Assembly (NCBI GenBank): GCA_003255065.1 | Contig: QAOA01008149.1 | Span: 22,001 to 86,000, forward strand | Direction of reading: 5' to 3' | DNA length: 64,000 nucleotides | DNA from: Cercis canadensis | Lineage: Eukaryota; Streptophyta; Magnoliopsida; Fabales; Fabaceae | In this document: positions 56,536 to 64,000 of the stretch, one piece after another | Numbering within the stretch: the first letter of the stretch is position 1 | Layout of the letters: each line of letters starts with the position of its first letter | The notes under the pieces: model-generated | What the model saw: only the letters and a program-made list of their open reading frames with translations | Databases searched by the model: none | Told to the model about the DNA's origin: nothing | Position numbers and translations under genes: made by a program

Positions 56536-57392
56536 TTGCTCCAGTTGTTGAAACCCATGAACTCACTGTTGATTCACTCATAGGCACTTTGGAATCACAT
56601 TAGATGTTGCTCTTACAGAAGAAGGCCAGAATAGAAGAAAGAAAGAAGAGTTTAGCTCTATCCTCTACTGCTCTAGAAACTAGTACTTAAGAAGAACTAG
56701 TTTCCAGTGAAGATGATGTGAAAATGGTTACAAAGAAGGTTATCAAATTGATGAAGAAGAGAAAATAGAAGAAAAGATTTCAACCAAGAGGCATGAAAAA
56801 TTTCACAAAAGGAGAAAATCACAAGGAACCTATCATTTGCTATGAATGCAAAAAGCCAGGACACATCAAACCTAAATGTCCAAAACTCAAGAAGAAAAAG
56901 TACTTCAAAAAAGGCAAAAAGAAGGTGATGATGGCCACCTGGAATGATGAAGATTCAACCTCCAATAGTGAAGATTATGATGAGGAAAACATTGCCAACT
57001 TCTGCTTGATGGCTAGTAGTGAAGGAAGTGGAGAGAAGCGTGAGGTAAGTGATCTAGATCTTGAACTACTTTCTACTTATGATGATCTGAGTCATGCTTT
57101 TGATGATTTGTCTTTTGATTATGAGAAAAGACTTGCAAAAATTATTGCTCTCAAGAAAATCATAAAAGATCATACCAATGTGATAGAAGGACTTAAGAAA
57201 GATAATTTTGCTTTGGCTGATAAACTTAAAATCTTTCAGCATCAGAATGATATTCTTGAAAAGGAAAATTGTTTCACTACCTCTGTCATGGATGAAAAAG
57301 ACAAGCTAAAAAGAAAAATTGATGAACTATCCAAAGATCTAGCTAATTTTGTTCAAGGTAGAGACAATTTGAATTCTCTGCTAGGGAGATAG
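55978..57392 (+). pseudogene. Gag of element B with zinc knuckle
   Basis: The expected start codon reads GTG (gtgaacaac), and a W codon is a stop (YPY then TAG). From 56060: MEMYLESIDYEVWQIVRNCL, NIVCAVFAKEYENIASCNTA, DSFFARFMSIINSLKGLGRV, stop. From 56793: CYECKKPGHIKPKC at 56838-56880, a CX2CX4HX4C knuckle for RNA binding, followed by a lysine run and an acidic, coiled-coil-like tail (LDLELLSTYDDLSHAFDDLS, IKDHTNVIEGLKKDNFALAD). A second, degraded knuckle (CFYCGCLGHF) lies near 57503-57545. Earlier version at 53742-54231 is the contig overlap. Confidence 0.85.
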
Positions 57393-57639
57393 AGGATAGG
57401 CCAAGACAGAACTAGTTTAGGTTATGTTCAACCTAGCACTTCAAAGGTTTCTAAAGACTCTTTTGTCAAAGCTTCCTCCTCATACTCCTTCTCTAAGGGA
57501 ACTTGCTTTTACTGTGGATGTTTAGGACATTTTCCTAATACCTACTCCTATAAAAAACTTTGTGCTGCTAGAAAAATAATATGGGTGCCTAAAGGCACAA
57601 CTATTGCTAACTTGAAAGGACCTAAAGAAGTTTGGGTAC

Positions 57640-57930
57640 CACAATCTCTCTAACTTTCTTACAAGTTTGCTATCAAGCTAAAATTGATTGTTGGTATCTA
57701 GACAGTGGCTACTCTAGGCACATGACCAGAAACTACTGAAAGTGTGTTTCAATTAATTTGGAGGACTTAGGAGCAATTACTTTTGGTGATAACAGCAGAG
57801 GTAGAATGGTAGGAATATATTTAGTGCAGGAAAGCATCAAAATGCTTGTTAGAGCAAAATGTAGCAAGGAGCTCGCACCAGAACCAGTTCGGCCAAAACC
57901 AATTCAGGAAGAAGCTCCACAATAGAATGC
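57640..57930 (+). pseudogene. Protease scrap of element B
   Basis: One frame gives CWYLDSGYSRHMTRNY (canonical DSG active site), ITFGDNSRGRMVG and then, after the deletion point, a piece that looks like linker before RT (SKELAPEPVRPKPIQEEA). No integrase core remains. Confidence 0.65.
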
Positions 57931-58275
57931 AGTAGCTCAATCTACAGTTGTGGTTGAATACATGCAGTTGGATTTTGTTGTTTACAAGTGCTTTGGATGA
58001 AACAACAGTTGGCTGACTATGGTATTTTTCTAGACAAAATTCCTTTGATGTGTGATAATGCTTGTGGTATCAATATTGCAAGAAATCCATTTCAACACTC
58101 TAGGACCAAGCATATAGATATTAAGCATCATTTTCTTAGGAATCATGTCATTAAGGGTGATAGAGAATTATCTTTTGTTAGTACTGATGATCAAATTGCT
58201 GGCATCTTTACTAAGCATTTAGCTGAAGATAGATTCTATTTTATTAGACATGAGCTAGGCATGATAAACTTGTCC
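57931..58275 (+). pseudogene. RNase H C-terminal part of element B
   Basis: [80 protein letters not shown], ending LGMINLS. The open stretch 57988-58278 is intact, but its N-terminal half is frameshifted. Confidence 0.8.
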
Positions 58276-58279
58276 TGAT

Positions 58280-58869
58280 GAGATATGGTTGTTTGCATTT
58301 TGTTTGTACATACGCATATCATTTCTCTTTCTTTGTCTTTCTCTGTTTGTCAAGAAAATGCTAGTTAATATTTAATTTCACTTGGTATGCTTCTGGAAAT
58401 TTGGCAAAGATGTCTGGAATATTTAGACAAAATTATTCCTGCCCAAAACCAATTTTGAAACTGTGAAATATTTCATTTTTGGGTTGCCAAATTTTTTAAA
58501 GGACTATAATCTTTCTAGGCCTTTTATTTCAAAAGGATCTAGTTATTTTTTTTGGGCTAATATCTGTTGGGCTGTTTCTTTAAAAAATTTCTTTCATTTC
58601 TATTGGCTGGTTTGTCATTAAATTGTTCTAGGCTTGGAATTTTTAGCCCGCGTTTTATAACCGTTGGCCAAAATGCACACTTCTTTAAATCACCCTTTGC
58701 AAACACATTGTTTTCATTAATTCTCTTTTCTTCTTCTTCATTTGAATTTTGTCCTAATTTGTTTTATAAGCATTTTTTTAATTCACCTTGTACGTTCTCT
58801 CTCTATTCTTGTGTTTGCCACTGTCTTTGTTCAACTTCCGCATTGTGTAGTAAAGCAATCAGCTACTTA
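58280..58869 (+). other. Post-pol spacer of element B
   Basis: Noncoding; holds 'cccgcgttttataacc' and 'tggccaaaatgcac', the family B counterpart of the spacer in A. No gene. Confidence 0.5.
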
Positions 58870-60050
58870 AGTTTATGAATAGAATAATAGGCTAAAGACT
58901 AATAGCTAAGTCTAAAGGTAAAGCAACTACTCGCCCTTCCCATACAGAACCAATATTCATTTTATAATAATTTGAACCTGCCTTTGTTCCAAAATCTGCT
59001 TCATCCTTTGAAACTGAAATAGACTCAAATCAAGATCAAGAACAAGAACTGGTTCCTGAGCCTGCTCATGAGAAAGAGCCTCAACTAGTTCCCTTTGAAA
59101 AGTGCATAAAATTCAAGATAAAGGCCAGAAAGACTGCATTTGCTCCAAGGGTTAAAACCCCAAATTTGCAAGTGCTTTTACCTCTCTGTTTGAAAGCCAA
59201 GCTGCTGAGGAAAACTTGAAAGAGTTGTATGAAACTAGGACAATAGCACTTGGTATCTTAGTATCTTGGGAATCCAAAAATTCTTCAATCAAGAAACTTG
59301 AGAGGGTGTGCCAAGATGAGTTGATCTGAAATGTTGAAGCTAGATGAATTTCTACTAGCAAAGGTAATCTCATTATTTTTTGCTTATTTGTAACCTTTGC
59401 ATTGGCATGATCTATTTAAAAAGTTATGTGACTTGGGTGAAAATTCTATTGACTGAAAGGGTTTCAACTAGTATGCTTGATGTGTCTATTAAAAGGGATA
59501 CTAGATTTATGCAAAAGGTCTAGCCTACAAATTTGATATCTTATGATGATGTAGTGGCATCAATTTGTGTTTTTCCTGAATATAGAGGATAAGGAAGACC
59601 TCATTCTCTTCCCTGTTTTGATCCCATAACCAGAACTTTAGCCAAACTAGTTACAAACCCAACTTCTTCCCAGTATTGGAAGCCATCGTGACTTCTCAAC
59701 TCCTGACTTATATGTTTTATATCATATCAAGAACCAGTTACCCCTACTCTTGTTCCTGCTCCTTCCAGCTCTTCAAAGAGGCATGCACCTGTTGCTTCTA
59801 GTTCTTCCAAATCAGCAAAGAAGTAGAAAACCCAACCATAATCAGTTCCTTCCTCCCAACAGGTTGATCATGTGGAGTGGATAACAGCTATCAAGCTTGC
59901 AGAATTAGCCAATCAGATTGGAAAGTGCCTCAACTATTTTAGACTATAGTTTTTTGTTGCAGTGCTAGACTTGCTGTGGTTGAGAAAGAATTGGCCCTAA
60001 CAAAGAAATAGTTAGCAGACTTAAAGGTTTCAAAACCATCTACCTCTTAG
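58870..60050 (+). pseudogene. Third ORF of element B (heavily degraded)
   Basis: Matches to the A copy: QDQEQELVPEPAHEKEPQLV (acidic), KIKARKTAFAPRVKT, AAEENLKELYETRTIALG, a RLVSTSMLDVSIK-like remnant of the LLASILRLP core, SSKRHAPVASSSSKSAKK, WITAIKLAELANQIGKCLNY. Many stops and frameshifts. Presence in a second family with a distinct LTR shows the ORF is an old, retained part of these elements. Confidence 0.55.
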
Positions 60051-60312
60051 GATTATTTCTCTGACTTTCTTTGCTAAAGTTTCAGTTGTGTAAGCGTTTA
60101 ACTTCACTATTCTCCAGCCTTTTGTGTTATTTTATTTTGCATATCATGCATTATGCATCGGTTCATAGTCTGCTTGACTTTTATTCATGGAGAATCTCTT
60201 GAATTTATAATGATATCTATTCTGGTTTTGATATTTGATATCTAATTTGAATTCTAGAATAGTTTATATTCTATTGCTGATTGTTCTTCTTCCTTGTCTT
60301 TTTGATAATGAT

Positions 60313-60511
60313 AAAGGGGGAGAAATATGAAATACTCTACTTGAATTGTTATTATATATATTTAGATTATCTAAATTGGAAAACTTTAGAAAATTCCCTT
60401 CTTTTTGAAAATTGGTTTAATAAAGAGTTCTGAAACTAGTAGTCCTGAAGTATGCACATATTTAGGGGGAGATTTTCCTTAGGCATTTGTCATCATAAAA
60501 AAGGGGGAGAT
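60313..60511 (+). other. Multiple polypurine tracts of element B
   Basis: 'aaagggggagaaata' (60313-60327), 'ttagggggagatttt' (60462-60476) and 'aaaaaagggggagatt' directly before the LTR. Confidence 0.75.
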
Positions 60512-61632
60512 TGTTAGCTCCACAATTCTTTAATCCTGTTTTGATGATAACAAATGACTTTATTTCCTCTAACTTGTGTTATGGTTTAGTATTTTTCTTT
60601 TAGAACAGGTTAGCAAGGAAAGTTGAGAACTGGTTTTGAGAACTACTTTTGCCTCCATGCAAGAACTAGTTCTTAAAGCAGTTATCTCATTCTTCTAAAG
60701 TCAAATATTCAAAGATGCTGACTTGGATCTAGCCGTGTGAAGACTTTGGAATGTGTGAGCTTATTAGCATGTCAGAAAGTCACCTCAGCTTATGAAGAAA
60801 GCTTTCTCATATTGGGAGCCATTGTAGATCCACCTTTCAAGGGAAGTTAGTAAAAACAAAAATTCATTTCTTTTTGTCACTTAAAGACAAAAGAAATAGA
60901 TAGTGGAATTCCTTTTAATTTTGGTGTGACACTTGTCCTTAAATCAATGGTTGTTATTGTCCTTCACGTGATGGTGCTATTCCTCTTAAGAAAGAGATCT
61001 CAAAAAATTCAGAACTCAAGAAGTAGAAAAATAGTAAGAGAGAGAGAGTTAGACTTAGAGAGAGAGAGTTGCTCTTCTCTTTCAAGTGAATTTTCTGGAC
61101 TTGCTTCTTCTTCCTCATGTACTATTATCTATAGAAACCTTCTCTGAGAGAGTGAGAAAATGTTAATGGAGCTTGATTCTTATCTATGTGTTTTATCCTT
61201 TAGATTTCAGTAGGAAATCTGTGAGTTACTTCTAGCAGTTGTGCTAGGAGGAGAAAGTTTTTGGTGAGCTTTGGAGAGAAACCATGATTTAGTGGAACCC
61301 CAAGCATTGGGAGAAGTGGATGTAGGCCTTAGTGTTGAACCACTATAAATTCTTGGCTAAGATTTTCTTTACTTTTCTCTCTTATTTTTGAGTTCATATG
61401 CTTATTTGAAGTTCAATTAAGCTTGTTATGAATTAGTGTGATTTTCTGGGTTGCTCTGTTTGTGTTATTCATTGGTTAAGCTGGATTTGAATTTACTGTG
61501 TTCATCTATTATGTTCTAGAACTAGTTCATATATTCTAGATCTTTGAAAAAGTTCTGTTTAAAATCAAATTAGCTTAAAATTTTTGAAAAATCCTATTCA
61601 TCCCCCTCTAGGAGTATTTCCTATAACTCTCA
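60512..61632 (+). repeat. 3' LTR of element B
   Basis: TGTTAGCTCC to AACTCTCA, 1121 bp, after the polypurine tract. It includes 'agaactagttctta' and 'ctagaactagttcat' palindromic motifs. The version at 62585-63718 is the contig overlap, with one extra 'gaactggttttga' unit near 62700. Confidence 0.85.
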
Positions 61633-62192
61633 AAATTAGCCTTATACTTTTGAGTGATTTTTTGGCATAGTAGAGATGAAGTTTTGAAACTACCAACATA
61701 TATATATCTGAATAGATTATACTGCTTCATATTTACAGACCCATGTTTTATAGTTGATAGTTTTTTTCTTTCCATGCATTATACCACTGCTCTAAAATAA
61801 GTCATATCATAATATCTCTTTTATGATAAGGAAAAGTCATTAGATACACGGAACAACATAGAGAATATCATCAAACCACAGATATTACACTTTCCCAGAT
61901 CTCTTATTCAACAATTACAGACTGCATATTACCCAAAACAATACAGATTATTTCTATCTTTCTTTTATTGCTGATATCTCGACTTCATTTCCTATTGTTA
62001 CTTAGCAATGAAGTCCACCAAAGTTGATTGCTCCATTGGCATGGCCCTCCACATAACCTGTTGTATTGGTCAAACCTGTTATATTTTGCAAGCCAGTATT
62101 GTTAAAATTGGCGCCTTCAGTAATCTTTCCCGATCCTGGAGGATGAGAGGAGCTGGGTTGTGAGGTTGCCAAATCATTTTTGCCGTCATCAA
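61633..62192 (-). pseudogene. Small tandem-family gene, copy 4: diverged exon 2 and 3' flank
   Basis: The flank at 61650-61980 matches that of copies 2 and 3 ('ttttggcatagtagagatga'). On the minus strand 62192-62002 encodes a serine/proline linker (LATSQPSSSHPPGSGK), ANFNNTGLQNITGLTNTTG and YVEGHANGAINFGGLHC, then TAA. The same motif pattern (TN-x-TG-x-V-x-G-x-x-N-G-x-INFG) is kept but the protein is clearly diverged, with an extra NTGLQNITG half-repeat. The sequence is cut by the contig join at 62193, so exon 1 is not seen; it may be intact beyond the window. Confidence 0.6.
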
Positions 62193-64000
62193 NTTTGTGT
62201 TATTTTATTTTGCATATCATGCATTATGCATCGGTTCATAGTCTGCTTGACTTTTATTCATGGATAATCTCTTGAATTTATAATGATATCTATTCTGGTT
62301 TTGATATTTGATATCTAATTTGAATTCTAGAATAGTTTATATTCTATTGCTGATTGTTCTTCTTCCTTGTCTTTTTGATAATGATAAAGGGGGAGAAATA
62401 TGAAATACTCTACTTGAATTGTTATTATATATATTTAGATTATCTAAATTGGAAAACTTTAGAAAATTCCCTTCTTTTTGAAAATTGGTTTAATAAAGAG
62501 TTCTGAAACTAGTAGTCCTGAAGTATGCACATATTTAGGGGGAGATTTTCCTTAGGCATTTGTCATCATAAAAAAGGGGGAGATTGTTAGCTCCACAATT
62601 CTTTAATCCTGTTTTGATGATAACAAATGACTTTATTTCCTCTAACTTGTGTTATGGTTTAGTATTTTTCTTTTAGAACAGGTTAGCAAGGAAAGTTGAG
62701 AACTGGTTTTGAGAACTGGTTTTGAGAACTACTTTTGCCTCCATGCAAGAACTAGTTCTTAAAGCAGTTATCTCATTCTTCTGAAGTCAAATATTCAAAG
62801 ATGCTGACTTGGATCTAGCCGTGTGAAGACTTTGGAATGTGTGAGCTTATTAGCATGTCAGAAAGTCACCTCAGCTTATGAAGAAAGCTTTCTCATATTG
62901 GGAGCCGTTGTAGATCCACCTTTCAAGGGAAGTTAGTAAAAACAAAAATTCATTTCTTTTTGTCACTTAAAGACAAAAGAAATAGATAGTGGAATTCCTT
63001 TTAATTTTGGTGTGACACTTATCCTTAAATCAATGGTTGTTATTGTCCTTCACGTGATGGTGCTATTCCTCTTAAGAAAGAGATCTCAAAAAATTCAGAA
63101 CTCAAGAAGTAGAAAAATAGTAAGAGAGAGAGAGTTAGACTTAGAGAGAGAGAGTTGCTCTTCTCTTTCAAGTGAATTTTCTGGACTTGCTTCTTCTTCC
63201 TCATGTACTATTATCTATAGAAACCTTCTCTGAGAGAGTGAGAAAATGTTAATGGAGCTTGATTCTTATCTATGTGTTTTATCCTTTAGATTTCAGTAGG
63301 AAATCTGTGAGTTACTTCTAGCAGTTGTGCTAGGAGGAGAAAGTTTTTGGTGAGCTTTGGAGAGAAACCATGATTTAGTGGAACCCCAAGCATTGGGAGA
63401 AGTGGATGTAGGCCTTAGTGTTGAACCACTATAAATTCTTGGCTAAGATTTTCTTTACTTTTCTCTCTTATTTTTGAGTTCATATGCTTATTTGAAGTTC
63501 AATTAAGCTTGTTATGAATTAGTGTGATTTTCTGGGTTGCTCTGTTTGTGTTATTCATTGGTTAAGCTGGATTTGAATTTACTGTGTTCATCTATTATGT
63601 TCTAGAACTAGTTCATATATTCTAGATCTTTGAAAAAGTTCTGTTTAAAATCAAATTAGCTTAAAATTTTTGAAAACTCCTATTCATCCCCCTCTAGGAG
63701 TATTTCCTATAACTCTCAAAATAAGCCTTATACTTTTGAGTGATTTTTTGGCATAGTAGAGATGAAGTTTTGAAACTACCAACATATATATATCTGAATA
63801 GATTATACTGCTTCATATTTACAGACCCATGTTTTATAGTTGATAGTTTTTTTCTTTCCATGCATTATACCACTGCTCTAAAATAAGTCATATCATAATA
63901 TCTCTTTTATGATAAGGAAAAGTCATTAGATACACGGAACAACATAGAGAATATCATCAAACCACAGATATTACACTTTCCCAGATCTCTTATTCAACAA

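Larger units (their letters stand above)
55904..61632 (+). mobile_element. Sirevirus-like Ty1/copia element B, 5'-truncated
   Basis: Leader, gag, two zinc knuckles, protease scrap, RNase H, third ORF, polypurine tracts and 3' LTR, all plus strand. The 5' LTR and primer site are missing: homology to element A's leader begins about here (about 53668 in the overlap copy), next to Harbinger sequence. Integrase and RT are deleted between about 57860 and 57930. Confidence 0.8.
60121..64000. other. Duplicated contig ends around the N at 62193
   Basis: 60121-61920 reappears from 62194 to the window end, covering the third-ORF tail, polypurine tracts, 3' LTR and the flank of copy 4. Differences are few. 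Everything after 62193 repeats features already listed. Confidence 0.9.

Overview
The window is repeat-dominated nuclear DNA from a dicotyledonous, probably woody, plant; the species cannot be fixed from the sequence. It is AT-rich, has GT-AG introns and TATA-box promoters, no bacterial gene structure and no rRNA, tRNA or CRISPR. Most of it is Ty1/copia and Ty3/gypsy retrotransposon debris, with PIF/Harbinger, Mutator-like and foldback DNA elements. The host genes I can support are a tandem family of small two-exon genes of unknown function (two complete copies, two broken), a terpene-synthase 5' exon remnant and an oligopeptide-transporter fragment inside a Mutator-like element.

Layout. 1-10.6 kb: diverged tandem repeats, a gypsy-type solo LTR (1970-3227), then two minus-strand Sirevirus-like copia elements, one (4904-10585) lying in the reverse transcriptase of the other (3228-4903). 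10.6-13.1 kb: Harbinger transposase 3' end, a 1.5-kb Mutator-like element carrying an oligopeptide-transporter fragment, and a terpene-synthase first exon. 13.1-19.9 kb: unit 1 of the small-gene array (only exon 1 survives). 19950-37481: a three-deep nest. The outer element is a minus-strand copia with 5-bp target duplication CCATA; a plus-strand Sirevirus-like element (23474-36322, duplication GCCAA) sits in its gag; an Athila-like gypsy element (25926-30672) sits in that. 37.5-48.3 kb: units 2 and 3, each with an intact small gene. 49376-50793: gypsy-type solo LTR with GC-rich repeats. 52.0-53.6 kb: Harbinger transposase 5' end split by a copia solo LTR. 53.7-61.6 kb: a 5'-truncated Sirevirus-like element. 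61.6-62.2 kb: a fourth, diverged small-gene exon.

Assembly caution. Several Ns mark contig joins where the same or allelic sequence appears on both sides (14424, 19317, 24923, 35587, 38495, 54300-54747, 62193). These look like unmerged overlaps, so apparent tandem copies of gag, LTRs and gene ends next to them should not be counted as biological duplications.

The most interesting items are the small-gene family, whose protein carries one copy of the same glycine/asparagine motif in each exon and for which I recognise no known family; a third ORF after pol shared by three Sirevirus-like elements; and a cysteine-rich repeated module after the protease of the Athila-like element.
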